Assembly: GCF_040807025.1 (NCBI RefSeq)
Contig: NC_090967.1
Coordinates: forward strand, 5,144,001 to 5,208,000
Direction: 5' to 3'
DNA length: 64,000 bases
Source of the DNA: Struthio camelus
Taxonomy: Eukaryota; Chordata; Aves; Struthioniformes; Struthionidae
In this document: piece after piece, positions 44,736-58,176 of the stretch
Layout: the number at the start of each line of letters is the position of its first letter
Numbering within the stretch: the first letter of the stretch is position 1
Position numbers and translations under genes: made by a program
The notes under the pieces: model-generated
The model's database searches: none
What the model was told of the DNA's origin: nothing
The model's input: the letters and a program-made list of their open reading frames with translations, nothing else

Positions 44736-45481
44736 ATGGCGGACTACGAGGCGGTGCAGCGCGGGCCGCTGCGGCTGAAGGGCAGCGGCGGCGCCCTGGG
44801 CGCCGGCAAGCGGTGAGGGGCGGCGGAGGAGGAGGAGGGGGCCGGGGTTGGGGGGAGGCTCGGCGCTGACCGCCTTGTGCCCGCAGGAAGAAGAAGAAGG
44901 CGAAGGCGAAGGGCCAGATCCTGGAGCAGATCGTGAGCAGCAAGAAGCAGGAGGAGGAGAAGAAGCGCGGCCTGGACAAGCGGACGCCGGCGCAAGTGGC
45001 CTACGAGAAGATGCAGGAGAAGCGGGTAGGGCGACCCGGGCCGGGGTTAAATCCGGCCCGGCGGCTCGGGCTGGGGCTTGAAAGGCCCAAACGGGCCCCC
45101 CGAGGCAGCCCCTGAGGGGGCGACGAGCGCGGGGAAGTAACCGCCTCTCCTGTGTCCCCCCCCCCCCACAGCAAATGGAGAGGATCCTGAAGAAAGCGTC
45201 TAAAACCCATAAACAGCGAGTGGAGGTGAGAACTAAATTCACTCCTTACTGCGACCAGCGTGTGTTTGTCAGCACAGAGGATGGCGCGGGCCCGGAGGAG
45301 CCCTTTTGCCTCTGTGAAGCCCCCAAGGTGGGAGGCAGCGGGGCCCTGGCGCGCCTCGGCGTTAGCGAAATCATCAGACGTTTCATGTTTTCGCTCTCTT
45401 CCTCTCCCCTAGGACTTTAACAGGCACTTGGATACTCTGACGGAGCACTACGACATTCCTAAAGTCAGCTGGACGAAGTGA
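44736..45481 (+). CDS. FAM32A: FAM32A, spliceosome exon-ligation factor, 112 aa
   Basis: FAM32A is a small nuclear protein whose C-terminal tail enters the catalytic core of the human spliceosome during exon ligation. Coding exons: 44736-44812, 44887-45025, 45172-45225, 45413-45481, together 112 residues as in human. The start ATG sits in GCCATGG. After a basic Lys/Ala stretch (residues 26-34) come RGLDKRTPAQVAYEKMQEKR and then KASKTHKQRVEDFNRHLDTL, which are near-identical to mammals, and the end KVSWTK is intact. The Gly/Ala-rich N-terminus (about 17-25) is the least conserved part and is coded by CpG-rich DNA. Introns are 74, 146 and 187 bases. The polypyrimidine tract of intron 2 is a run of 12 C. 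Confidence 0.97.
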
Positions 45482-45985
45482 AGGGGCGGTTTTCTTACAA
45501 GGCTTTGGAGTTGTGTTTGTATCGAACAGGGGTCGCTATGTAAATCCGTGTATTCTCGGTATTGAATGTTTAATATATCTTCTGAACGTTTGTGACCTTG
45601 CGCTGTCTTATTTCACTGTTTTTGTCTTTTACACCAAGTAGTCAACTAAGCCTCCTCTTCGCTAGTGAAAGCTCTGGTTTATATAGGTGCAGTGGGCTGT
45701 TTTCTTAGAGCTCGAAGCATGGCTGAGTCCAAAAGCAATTGGTAGGAGCCAGCTGGAAAATGTTTCTATATTAGTTTGATACTAACTGTTCTCCTTCTTG
45801 GAACGGAAGAATCTCGGACAGTCTCTTCACTTAGCTTTGCTTGTAAATTATAGGAATGGTATCAGTTGTTTGCACCTAGAGTTCTTTCAGAGCTCAGGGT
45901 GGGTTCTGCTGTATTTTAAAATCCTCTTGTAACTCTGATGTAACTTCTCATTAAAATGCTTTTTTTTTTTTTTTTTTTGGTGTTT
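45482..45985 (+). terminator. FAM32A: FAM32A 3' UTR and polyadenylation signal
   Basis: ATTAAA at 45950-45955 is followed at once by a run of about 20 T and then GGTGTTTGGTG, a good U/GU-rich downstream element. The transcript probably ends near 45975, about 500 bases before the AP1M1 start. Confidence 0.65.
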
Positions 45986-46289
45986 GGTGACCTGTACAAA
46001 GAGGTAAGGGCAGCACAGTGATAAAACAGGTGTTTGCATGGGGCCTTTTTCCTGCGATTTCTATCTTTTGTGCACAATTCCGACTCTCTTCCGAGGGATG
46101 ATGTTCAAAACTCCAACCTGCCTCTTAAAAACGAGGTTGGCCTGCCACGGCTGGGTTGGCCACCAGCTTCCACCCCGTGGCCTGCAGCCCCTCACCTGGG
46201 TGTTACTCCTGCCCAACCCAACCCCCGGGGCCATCTACTGAGCGGCGGACCCATTTCCAGAGAGGTCTGAACCCAGCCACCCCCAGGGC

Positions 46290-46471
46290 CCTATTTAGGC
46301 GACGCGCGGGCAGCGCGGTGTCCTTCCGCCGCGGCGGCCGGGCGCTGCGCTCGTATCCCTCCTCGCGGCGGCCGGGCCTCGTTGCGCCGCTTCCTGCCGG
46401 AAGTGCCGGCGCGGGAGGCGGAAGTCGGTCGGTCGGTCCGGAGACGGGGCGGCCCGGGCGGCGGCGGCGCG
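46290..46471 (+). promoter_or_regulatory. AP1M1: AP1M1 CpG-island promoter with ETS sites
   Basis: A CpG island with CCGGAAGTG (46398-46406) and GCGGAAGTC (46418-46426) ETS-type sites lies within 80 bases of the AP1M1 ATG, next to a short GGTC repeat (GTCGGTCGGTCGGTC, about 46424-46438). There is no TATA box. This is a housekeeping-type promoter. Confidence 0.7.
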
Positions 46472-49400
46472 ATGTCGGCCAGCGCCGTCTACGTGCTGGA
46501 CCTCAAGGGGAAGGTGAGGCCCGGGGCCAGCCGAGGGTTAGACGGGGTGGGAAGGCCTGCGGGGTCCTTCCCCGCGCCGCTGAGGGGGCCTGCGGGGCGC
46601 CGCCGGCCTCGGCCCGGCTGCTGCTGGGGCCTGTGGGGGCCGCGGGCCCCTCAGCGCCGGTTTCACTGCTGGGCTGCGAGGGGGGCAGTGGTGGCTTGGG
46701 TCTGTCCTGGGCCGTTAGAGACGCTGGGGGGGGGGAGGTTTGCGGCTGTCCCACCTGCCAGCTGGGCTCCTGGGCATCCCGTCTGGGGTAATCACGCTCT
46801 GCTGTAACTGGAGGTCGTTTATCTCCTCCGATTTAGGTGCTTTCCCCATCTTAAAAGCTGTTACCAGGGTGTGTGCTGCCATAGGGGGAGAGTGAGTCTA
46901 GAAAACATTAATGCATGACTTCTCAATGGAAAACTAGTGCTTGCACTGTAGTCCACAAAGTATTTTGGAGTTGTACCTTGCACGTATAGTCTGCAGAGTG
47001 GCTAGGGTGAAACCAACTGATGTCTCTCAAGTTACTTAAAGAGGCTTTCCGAGGATTCGTTTGTGTTGCTTCTGGATGGTAGCATCACCTGTAGAAAGAG
47101 AAAAAGATTAAAGGCTTTGTTGTTCTTTGTGTAGGTTCTCATCTGTCGAAATTACCGCGGCGATGTGGACATGTCAGAGGTGGAGCATTTTATGCCAATC
47201 CTTATGGAGAAGGAAGAAGAGGGGACGCTTTCTCCTATTCTAGCACACGGAGGAGTTCGTTTTATGTGGATTAAACATAACAACCTATATCGTATCCTTT
47301 ATATTGCAAGTCATTTACATACGCTGATGTTAATTGCTGATATGTTATTTTCACAGTTTATATCTACATGCAAAGCTAGAGAATAGGTGAAGTTGTATAA
47401 GGAAGACTTTATTAAATAAAATGGCTTTATGGCTTAGATAGTGTAGTGTGCACTAGTAGCACAGTGCATAGGAAAGTATTTATATTAATTTTACTCTAAT
47501 AAACTAAGTCTGAATCTTCTCATCTAACGTGACGAGAGATACTGTTAACTAAATCTTAATGTTTTGGCCAACTGTAATTGCCATACCATAACTTTGAAAA
47601 TGCACTTGGTAAAAAAATCTTTCGAATGGTAATTTTGAATGCATATTCCTGAACATCCTTTATCAGTTGTTGCAACTTCTAAGAAAAATGCTTGTGTATC
47701 ACTGGTGTTTTCATTTCTGTATAAAGTAGTTCAGGTGAGTATGAAATTTTAAAACTAACTTCTGCCTATTTTCAATTAAATCTAAATCTGATCTAAATAA
47801 AAGTGCGTAGAACTTTCACTCTTTTAAAAAGAGCACTGTGGTAATAGCACTTTTAATTTGTTTTTGGTTATATTATAGAAATGTCTTTCTAATGGCTAAT
47901 AATAGAACGGGTAGCTGAGTAGGCAAAGGATGTGACACAATGTTGTGAGTAGTCGCGTAAGACCTGAGAACACAGAGGAGGATTAGGAATTTGGTGCGTG
48001 CATAGTGTCATAAAATGCAGGTTTTATGTTTGGTTTATCTGTACTTGGCGTGAAAAATACTTTCACTGGAATAAGTATTTTTCATAATAGTCAGAGGTAT
48101 GCCTAAGATGCTGTAGCTCCCTTTTAAATGAGGTGTGTTTTAGCAAGTATGCATTGTGAATATGCTGTTGTTCCTCAATTAATACCCTCCTCCTTCACTT
48201 CCTTTCTCTGACTGTTGTTTCAGGTTTTTTCTGAATATTTTAAGGAGCTGGAAGAAGAGAGCATTCGGGATAATTTTGTTATTATTTATGAGTTATTAGA
48301 TGAACTTATGGATTTTGGTTATCCACAAACCACTGATAGTAAAATTTTACAAGAGTAAGTAACAGTCTGCCTCACTTTCAGTGACAGATTTCTTAGGTAG
48401 CTTTGAGTATTCTGCAACATACAAACCAATGTTTTGGCTTGATCTATTCGCTAAAAAATCAAATACTTCCTAAGATTTAGGTTTGTAGCTTCAAACTTCT
48501 TTTATGTAAATCTGACGTTAAAGATGCTTCAAAAGCTGTAAAGTGTAATTTTCATGTTTTCTATCTCCATTATGTGTTTGTAAAGGTATATCACTCAGGA
48601 AGGTCACAAACTTGAAACTGGAGCTCCCCGTCCACCTGCCACTGTTACTAATGCTGTTTCATGGAGATCAGAAGGGATAAAATATAGGAAAAATGAGGTG
48701 TTCCTGGATGTTATAGAATCTGTTAACCTTCTGGTGGGTACCTTTTTCTTGAACTTTTACTGAGAGTTGTAGTAGTAAGTGTTATAAAGAGCTTACAAGG
48801 CCTGCAAGGGTACAATAGAGAGTCAAACTAACTGTGGCTGGGTGCACTGTGATGCTTAAAACAATCTGTGTGTCTTAAGACTGAGTATGCATAAAAGCAC
48901 CCAGTAGATGAATAGTACTTTACTTGGATGTATCTTGTTTCTGACCAGTCTGAGGCTAGCCTCTGACATGTTCTTTGCTCCTTCTCCTTCCATCTGTCCT
49001 CATCACCTCCCTGATTCTACTCCATGACTTCTCAGGAGAAAGAAATCCAAGAAAATTGGGATGGCTGGCGGAGTGTTGTTTGATCTCGTGACATATGACA
49101 TCAGGGCATTCTGACCTTTCTTTTCCTTGCTCCTCAGGTCAGTGCCAATGGAAATGTATTACGGAGTGAGATTGTTGGATCCATTAAAATGAGAGTCTTT
49201 CTCTCAGGAATGCCAGAGCTTCGCCTTGGTTTAAATGACAAAGTTCTCTTTGATAATACAGGCCGTGAGTATTTCAATGATACCTCTGTAATCATCGAGA
49301 ATGTTGTCTGAATTCTTAGACTTTGAAATGCTTGAGGGTCAGGTGAAAGGATTTGTTCTTAGAAGATAAACTGCTCCCTTTGCCAGTGTAGAAAACCACA

Positions 49401-52400
49401 TCGGGTCTTTTGTGCGACAGTACCATCCAAAAAAAGAATACTCTGGTAAACGTGGTAACTATCAGTGGGCTTTCTCATCTCTTTTCAATGAGACTTCTGT
49501 AGTCCTAAAGAACTATAGCAAGCTAGATAAAATACTGGCTAAAGCAGGGGAGATTGTCAGCAGACAACTACTTTGCTGTGTAGCCGGCTGTGAAGAGACT
49601 TTGGACGTAATTTTTTGTAGCACCTTGAAACTTTGGCATGTGTATTTTCTGATAGGTGGCAAAAGTAAATCAGTAGAACTGGAAGATGTAAAGTTTCACC
49701 AATGTGTTCGTCTCTCTCGCTTTGAAAATGACAGGACGATTTCTTTCATTCCACCTGATGGAGAGTTTGAACTCATGTCATATCGTCTTAATACCCACGT
49801 AAGTCTGGATGTTTGGATCTAGATTATAATCTTTTTTTAAGCGCGAACGTTTTAGATTGTAGGTAATGTTGTTGATGGCTTTTCTCTTAGTTTTTGCTCA
49901 AATTATGGGCAGTACAGTACTTATCAAGTCAACTGTTAATGGCAAAGCTTTGTGTCCACTCTTTGTGGAGGAAGTAAGAATGGATTTAGACATAACTTGG
50001 CAGTAAGTCTCTAAAATAACACTCCTGTGATTTTGAGCTAATTGCGCGATGAATTGTCAGTGCTGCAATTCACTATGTTTGACAAGAGCAGTATTTTGGG
50101 CCATTTAATTTATTAGTGTACGTTAGCCATAGCGATAAGGATAGCTTTCACCTTAGAAAAGGAAAAATTCAACCTGTAGAACATCCATAATAAGCAACAA
50201 TGGCAGGTGACAGCAAATAAAAAGTCATTAAGTTCTCTGCTCCGTGGAGTATTAATTCTTAAAAAGAGTAATTTTGAAATTAGAGTTGTTATTTTTAGGA
50301 TGTATCATAGTTCAGTCCTTCTTGACTTGAAATATTGAATGTTTTGGAATGAAATTGTTTATTATTAAGGATTATTCTGAGACCTACTTTTTAAGCCTAT
50401 AATTTTTGTAGTATTTCCGTGTGTGTTTAGCAACACTTTCTTGTTTGTATAAACATTAAAAAAAAAAGTTGGTCGTTTCAGACACTACAGACTGTTTTCT
50501 GTGAGTTTCGTGTGCTGAGTGTAACTTTATGGGGAAACAGTGTTTTCCTGACCATGTCAAAGTAAAAACTACAGCGGTCGAGTGTTTTTCACCACCAGGT
50601 AAAACCACTGATCTGGATTGAGTCTGTGATTGAAAAACATTCCCACAGCCGCATCGAGTACATGATCAAGGTCAGAAGTTCTAAAATAATTATGCCTAAT
50701 TTTAGCCTTCTCTCTCATTTGTTTTTGAAGCTTGAGCAGCAGTACGTGCAGTTTTATACAAATACTTAATATTTCTGCGAGATTTGCATCTTTTGCAAAT
50801 TGCACTTGCAAGATATGATCTCTGCATTATAATCCTGTTTTTTCAGTAGATAGATCACTGATTGGGGTGGAGGGGAGTTGTTTGTTCCAGAGATCTCTGA
50901 ATCATTTGCGTAATGAAATGGAAATATTTAGAGGGCTGCTTTTCTCACTTTTTTTTTTTTTTAGGCAAAAAGTCAATTTAAGCGTAGATCAACTGCCAAC
51001 AACGTGGAGATTCACATTCCAGTTCCAAATGATGCGGACTCGCCAAAGTTTAAAACCACAGTTGGTAGTGTCAAATGGGTTCCAGAGAACAGTGAAATTG
51101 TCTGGTCCATTAAATCTTTTCCAGTAAGTGTTATTTTTACAGTCTTATCACCTAATAATGTGATAATTATTTAATGTTAATATTTTGTGAAAGTTCAGAC
51201 TCAGCCTAAAGCAAATTCTAATAATATCAGACAAGTAGTACTGGTCGTCTTTTTTTTTTTTTTTTCCCTTTTTCTTCAGATGAAGAATTGGAACTTGCCC
51301 ACAGATATGTTAGATACCGTTGTTTATAATAACTTTTTAGGTGGGATAATTTTGCAGAACCAGGTTAGATGGCAGATTTTGAGGGATGTCAGTGTATGGT
51401 GTAATCCTTTGGCCTAGATTTAGCAGCAGCTGGTTTAGTTTGTCAGATGGTGCTCCTTAGGCAGTACCGTGAGCAATAATCTCTTTCAAATGCTCGTGGT
51501 GGGGAGCACAGTTCTCTGTCGCTATTTCATCAGAATGGTCAGCAATACCAAAAAAACCTAACTTGCTTTGCCATCTTTGAGGCTGAGACTGTTGAAGAAA
51601 ACGAGTTATGTCTCCAGGCTGGCCTTCACTTGATCTGCAGTTTATAATACTTTGTTATTTTTGAATAGAAACAAGTGCTCACTTTTAAACCCCAGAAAAG
51701 AGCTGAAATGATGAGTGGAGTTCAGCAGTTTGAGAACATGCATAGAAAGCCACTTAAATTGTCGGAAGGTTTTTATTAAAAAAAAAAAAAATGTCTTTTT
51801 TGGGTAGGGTGGAAAGGAGTATCTGATGAGAGCTCACTTTGGACTTCCAAGTGTTGAAGCTGAAGATAAAGAAGGAAAACCTCCCATTAGTGTCAAGTTT
51901 GAGATTCCATATTTCACCACTTCAGGAATCCAGGTTAGTAGGTGAAAACAGAAATACTGGTAGATTAACATGCTAGACTTGTAAGACATAAATTGTTGCA
52001 GTTTAGCTTTGTAGCATTGTCTGCCTTGCTGTAAAGCTCCCACCTTACACAAGTTTTTTGGTATACTTAATGTCCTGGTTGTCACTTGTCTCCTGCAAAT
52101 ACTTCCTCCTGCCCCTCATATGAAAGCACCGTGACTCCTTGATGTTTATATTATGACTATGATGGTTCTGGATTTCTCTTGCTTTAGGAGGACTTCCTTT
52201 AGAGAGACTGATCAGAGAACTGGCTGTATTATTTCAGATGGAAAGCATGCTGTTAATGCGAGTGGCAGAGTTTTATCCCCGTACTTGCATCTGAAAGTTT
52301 TGCGCCTCTTATATTCCTGTTTACCATTGTCCATAAAATACATTTTTGACAAGAAGCATTTTTTTTGTTACTCACTGCTTGGCTGAAGTGAGTCATGTAA

Positions 52401-53095
52401 CTTTTTTTTTCCAGGTCCGCTACTTAAAGATAATTGAGAAGAGCGGCTATCAGGCTCTCCCGTGGGTTCGTTACATTACCCAGAATGGAGGTAAATTGGA
52501 AAGCAGTGTAGACTGTAGACATTTCAGTCTCGCGTATTTTGTTTCTGCAGCATATTCCTGCACATTAAAACACACAAAGACCATTTGCCATTATTCCTCA
52601 GTAATAAGCTTTACGGTATAGATATGTTTTACATTAATGTATACTGCTTTCTCCAGTCACCTTTCTCACAGTCTTAATGGAAGACCTAGTGGTAGCTCAG
52701 TAATGCTGCTCCAAGTATTTTGTATTTAAGCTGGGATTCAATTACTCTTTTATAATACAGTGTTTTTTTTTCTTCACTGCTCACAAGTATCATTCTGCCA
52801 GCTTTAAAAGAATAAGACACTGTCAGTACTAAAAGCTGCTAGATCTGCTAGCAAGTAAAAGAAAAGGGTTTTTTTGTGTGCATGCATAGGTTTTTTGTTT
52901 TTTACTTAACTCTTCGTTTCAGAAGCATGAGCCTGTTCCCATGGTTATTCTACACAAAAAATCTTTTGTTTAGGTTATTTCTGCTTTTATTTTATCTTGC
53001 TTCATCCCAATTTGCTGATCGTAGGCATCAAACGATAATTTTTTTATTATTAATTTTTTTTTGTTTTTACAGACTACCAGCTTCGAACACAGTAA
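46472..53095 (+). CDS. AP1M1: AP-1 clathrin adaptor medium chain mu1A, 423 aa
   Basis: Mu1A is the cargo-binding subunit of AP-1 at the trans-Golgi network and endosomes. Twelve coding exons: 46472-46513, 47135-47291, 47667-47734, 48224-48354, 48586-48733, 49138-49264, 49656-49798, 50599-50670, 50965-51123, 51808-51933, 52415-52490, 53073-53095. They join in frame to 423 residues, the family length. Residues 1 to about 139 form the longin-type N-domain ([20 protein letters not shown]). From about 168 to the end is the mu homology domain. The pocket residues for YxxPhi signals, Phe172, Asp174 and Trp408, are all present. The linker ATVTNAVSW holds Thr154, matching the regulated Thr156 of AP2M1. 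The end is YQLRTQ. AP1M2 is the only close alternative; mu1A is favoured by sequence and by the FAM32A neighbour. Confidence 0.97.
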
Positions 53096-55225
53096 ACTCC
53101 TTGAAAGCGCCACAGAAGACAAAAATTCAGGCCTCAAATTTGTTTGCAGAAACCTCTGTGGTACTGAGAGCTGTGAATGTTGTTGCCAAGGTCTTGTTTC
53201 TACAAACTTGGATTGTGCAGGAGAAAGATTGGAAATTTACTGTTTTCAATAATGTGTTTGAGCATTTGAACCATTAGTATCGATTGTGTGAATATTTATT
53301 TCATTCTTAGAACATGCTGATCTTGCTGCTAAATGCTAATTACATTAGGAATAGCAGTTATCTTGAGGAGACAGGAATACAGAATGAGCCTTGAGAATGT
53401 CTTGTCAATGCCTTGTCAGTTGTACTCAAAAAGTTTCTGGTATTCATATTTTAGGGTCTTTAAAGACTTTGGCAGCACTGTACTACAAATTAGGGAGATG
53501 ATTGTGCAATTACATGACTGCTGAACACTTAGTTGTATTTAGCCCAAAGTATTTATTTTTTTTTTTTTCCAGGGCATCTGGGTGCCTTAACTCATTCAAA
53601 GCTCTGTTAACTTATAAAGATTTACCGAATACGAGTTAAAACTATCCAAAGTCCAAAAAAAACTGTTTGCGCTTTTTGCATGATTTTAGACCAATTCATC
53701 TGAAAGAACAGCTTCAAGTGGTGGGTTTTGTAAACCGTTAAAATTATAGCTGTGTTAAAGACTAAGTTAACAGAAAACAAGAGATCACAAAAGTAAATGT
53801 CTATGGGAACATCTCTGTGGAAGCATGATGACTGCTGGTTCAAATCGGTCCAGATGCAAATTGAAGAGTCCCAATACGTTATAAAAACCCTATGCCAATT
53901 AAATAATATTTGTTTTTTCTTTTAGTAAAACAAAATTCAAAACTATAATGTGTAAGTAGAAGACCTTAGATTAAGTATTAAAGAGACCAAAACAATTGTG
54001 GAGGCGGTGAAATTTGATAGGAAGATAGTGTTGTTTGGGGGGTTGGGTGGGGGGGAGTTTGCCAAAAAATAGTAATACACTCCATCCTCTTCCTGACAAT
54101 TGATTGTTATTTATGGAGAGGCAGATGGAGATACAGTTACCATTTCTCTTCCAGCTTGCCTTCATGTCCGTTTTTGGGTGAACTGTTCCCTTTTTTGCTC
54201 TAGTTCTCTAGAATTTTTTAACTTTATTTGCCCTGAAAGGGATGCTTGCTTTCTCAGTCTCCTCAATTGGTAAACAACTGTTATTATAAGCTTCCTGGCA
54301 GAACAATTCAGAATGTTGTACTTAAAGGTGTTTTTTTTGTTTTTTTAACATGCGCTTTCTTTTCTTTTTTTTTTTTTTTTTTTCTTGAGAAGGTAAGATT
54401 GGCATGGGTGTATATAGTTTTGATTTCAGAAAAAATTTTAACAATTACCAGTATTTTCTTTATTTTTTTTAGAATGTTTTTGTTTGAATTTAGTATTCCG
54501 GACATGCTAAATTTGAACCATTGAAAGCTAAATATATGTCCACAGACCTGATGTAATACATACAGAATGCAAGATTCTTAATGTCTCTTTGTTGAAGAGC
54601 CTTGACTCTGCCACAAGGTTGAAAAGATATTTTGGTCATTGTTCCCATTAAATCATTGTAGAATATATATATCTATGTATACAGTATATATTATTAGCAA
54701 AAAATCAACTAAATTCCCCTGAGGTGCAGCTTCTATCATGTTAAAAGAAGGTCAGTTTCAGAAAGGACTGACATCTGAAGGTGTCTAAGTAATAACAAGA
54801 CAGTGGCTGGTTAGATGATGATCGGTGTGGAAATGTGTATTTTGGAGTAAGGTTACTGTATTTATCACATAACAGGCTTGATGTTGAAACAAATTAAATC
54901 ACCCTGTTCAAGATCTTGGTTCCACTACTCATTTTCATTTGAAAAATTAAGCTTATGACTGGATTAAACATTTTGTATTAAAATTGTAAGTGGTTGACAA
55001 ATTACTTAATCCATCTGATTGTTCTGTTCTTCAAACTGTTCCTTTTAATTAGTTGCTTGTAAAATGTGACGCTCAGTAGCTTCATTTCTCTTCCTGTTGC
55101 AGGTTGTATCTTGAGGACCAGAACAGTATTTTTCGTATATTTTGTAGCAATTTGAGTCTGTTTTGATGATGGGGCATCCAGCCCTACTTGTCCAGGAAGT
55201 AATAAAGGGCAGAAAGTCCTCTTTG
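53096..55225 (+). other. AP1M1: AP1M1 3' UTR
   Basis: This AT-rich stretch has T runs (53560, 54368) and several ATTAAA hexamers. A clear AATAAA at 55201-55206 has a T-rich stretch downstream (ATTCTTTTGTCACTTTG), so the transcript likely ends near 55220. No exon is seen. Confidence 0.55.
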
Positions 55226-55608
55226 AATCAACTGCACCTCACTCATTCTTTTGTCACTTTGATCTGCAGCAAGATGTAGCCTCCAATCTTGAGAGTACCT
55301 TCGCTTATTGTAATATCAGGCCTGGATAAGTGGAACTTAACTTTATAAAAGCTGAAAGTATTGGTATTCCTGATGTAGTTACCATATATTGAAAAAAAAC
55401 TTTGCTCTACTAGTAATTGTTCTCAGCAAACTTAGCATGTTTACCATAAAACTAGTATTCATTAACACCCAGTACTTCAGAAAAGAAAAATAACTTAATC
55501 CGTTCATTGTTGAAATGTTGGGTCCTTGCCTACTGACACAGGCGTGAAAGCAAACACGAGACATGTAGTATTATTTTACCGCTAGTTTTTGTTCAAGGAT
55601 AACTTGGC

Positions 55609-55626
55609 GGGGGGGGGGGGGGGGGG
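55609..55626. repeat. Poly-G run of 18
   Basis: Eighteen consecutive G occur on the plus strand about 400 bases after the AP1M1 polyadenylation signal. Length may be inaccurate, since homopolymers are error-prone. Confidence 0.85.
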
Positions 55627-56313
55627 ACCAAATATCAAGTTTTGTTCTTAGAGCAACTGCAAAATCTTTTTGTCTTGGTGGCTTCAGCTCTCCCCTTAAC
55701 ATGGGAAATAATTACATTTGACGATCTGCCAGTATATTACAGATGTGCCTAATATAGATTGCTCTTTAACCAAGAGAATTTGCATAATTCAAATAAGCAG
55801 CATCTCGTGTGCATTTCCAACTCAGTGTGGTTTCACAGAGTTGTTTTAAATTCCAGGTAACACTGACATTGAAAGACTGAACTCCCCATGGTCAAGTGGC
55901 TCTAAGAAAACTCTGCGTTTGTGTCTGTTACCAAGCCAAAAGTGTCTGAATATTCTGCACGATCTGCTTTTCGTAATAAGCCATGAAGTACATTTTTCTC
56001 CGTGAACTTCAGTGCATTTGCTACCTTCTGTTTCAAGAGCAGCGAGCGCGTGGAAGCATTTCCCCCTCCACGCACCCCTCTCCTGGCCTGCAAAATTGCA
56101 ACCTCATCTAGCTATCGCTTCAGCTGATGCCTGATGAGATAGCTGTTCCTCAGGGTGCTTCTAATCCGCAGCAGCACTCCTCCGCTGGAGTGACAAGGTA
56201 GTTTTATTTCCTGCAGTGGCATGTATGTGTAACTTGCTTTCTTAGAATAGAAGGTTGCAACAAAGTAGTAGGTGTGTGTTTCGCTCTCTCTCTTTCCCCA
56301 CACATCTTATCTA

Positions 56314-56326
56314 CCCCCCCCCCCCC
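56314..56326. repeat. Poly-C run of 13
   Basis: Thirteen consecutive C occur on the plus strand, following a CTCTCTCTCTTTCCCC tract at 56283-56298. It is complementary to the G run about 690 bases upstream. Confidence 0.85.
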
Positions 56327-58176
56327 GGCCAGCTCTACCAGTAGATGGCATTCTGAGCACACTCTATGTTGCAGCTGGTTCTGAGGACATCTGTTCCCAT
56401 TAATTATAAGAAATAGTCTCATGCACGCCAGTAGCATGCTTATGTACTTTTTGATTTGGAAGGCGTGTAGCTGTTTATTGCTTCTGAGTTTGGGGGGTTC
56501 GGTAACCTGCTCTTCAACATGGTTTGACTGCTCTCTGTAAATGCCCTTACCATAACTTCTTTCTGATGTTACTTTTATATATGTGTTAATCCAAGGGCAT
56601 CAGCCCAAGGGAATAGCTGCAGGGATATGCAGTGCTGCAGAAGCAGCTACTCCCGAGTTGTACGCAGTCGGTGCTGGACCTAAAGCTACAACTGCTTCGC
56701 AACCGTAACTAGTTCAGCAAGGCTGAATGTTGGCATGGGGCTGCCACCTCCAAACCGGTCACAAAGTCAAGACCCATCAGGTGGTCCAAAAGTTCCTGTC
56801 TGATCTAAACTCTTATTCACAGCTTAAGAGAGTCCCTTTTTTCACTTGATTAGAGAAAACTGGTTGTGTTTAAAAACAACAAAGCGAGAACCTACCTCCC
56901 CACCAAATATAACAGCTGCGTCAGCAAAGCGTCATTCGACCTCTGTCTTCCAGCTGGGGGGAGTGTTTTATTGTTTTTCTTCTATATCTTTGTGCTCTTC
57001 CTTCCTTATTGCCATCCTTTTATGCCTGCATACTGTCTGGGCTGCTTGTATGTGCTTCCTGACCCTGATCTAAGCTGGTTTTGTCTCTCAAATATTCTGA
57101 GAGAGACAACGAGGCTTTATCGGTGGTGGGTTTGTCTCAGGTTAACAGATTGCACCTGCTTGTTTCTGGCTTTATATTCTGGGAGAAGAAACGGGCTAAA
57201 CTTTGGCACCTCCAGCTTTGCCGGGTGCCAAAGGCAGGATGTTGCAATCCCGTTCAGTTTTTTGCTCTGCGGTTGACACCCACTGCTGTTTGTAATTGCA
57301 GCAGGCCTGGCTCGGGGAGGGTCGACGGCCTCGCAGAAGCTAGCGTGAGAGCGAGCAAAGTTAAGGGACAATATGAGCAGTCCGAGTTGTTACAGTAATT
57401 AATTGTCACATTTCAGTAGAACAAGGAGTTGTACTGAAATCGTGAACTATCGTAAACCTCTTTCCACTGAACCGTGTGCAAGCGGGAGTGTTATAAAAGT
57501 CGCTCCCTCCCTATGCAGAGCTAAAACTCGTTTCGCTTGTAGTGAGGGCATGTTGCCTTGACTCAGCACCTGTGAACCCGCAGGGTCTGGGTTAGTCCCA
57601 TCTTTTGTTGGAGTCGGATGCGAGAGGTTCCCGCTGGCAGTGAATCGCTTTGTTTCTCCTAGCAAGCGTGTTAGTGCAAGGCTCTGGGTAGTGACATGCT
57701 TCCTCCCTTCCCGGGGCAGGTGAACGTGGATGTGACGCTTTGATCCCGTTGGCTTTGGCAGCGCGAGTGGTGCGCGCGGAGCCCGGCCAGCTCTGGGTGT
57801 GGGCTCGTTCCCTAGTAATGATTTTCAGCAGGACCATTTCTCTGGGCAACAACGTGTTCAGCTGTGTTCATTTCTCCCCAGTTCCTAAACATAAAAAAAC
57901 TCGATGTGTTTTTAAAGATAGGAATTGAAGCTTAAATTTGATTTCTCTGTTCGTTCTGAAAACGAAAGCTTCTTAGTTTTCCTTGAGCACGTTCTGGGCT
58001 AAGTTCCCAGGAACTTGCTGTAAAAAGACACCTGAAATTTAGATCTTCAAAACCCCTGCGAAATCAATGCCATCACACAGGGAGATTAAAGCCACTTCTC
58101 CCACTTCAACCGTTCGGCCACTTTGTGGTTGGCAGACTGGCTGAACCAGAGGAGTTGGGCTTATGATAATTTTTTA

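Noticed and set aside
44559-45242. 227-codon frame antisense to FAM32A
   Set aside because: Shadow of FAM32A exons and CpG-rich introns; no domain.
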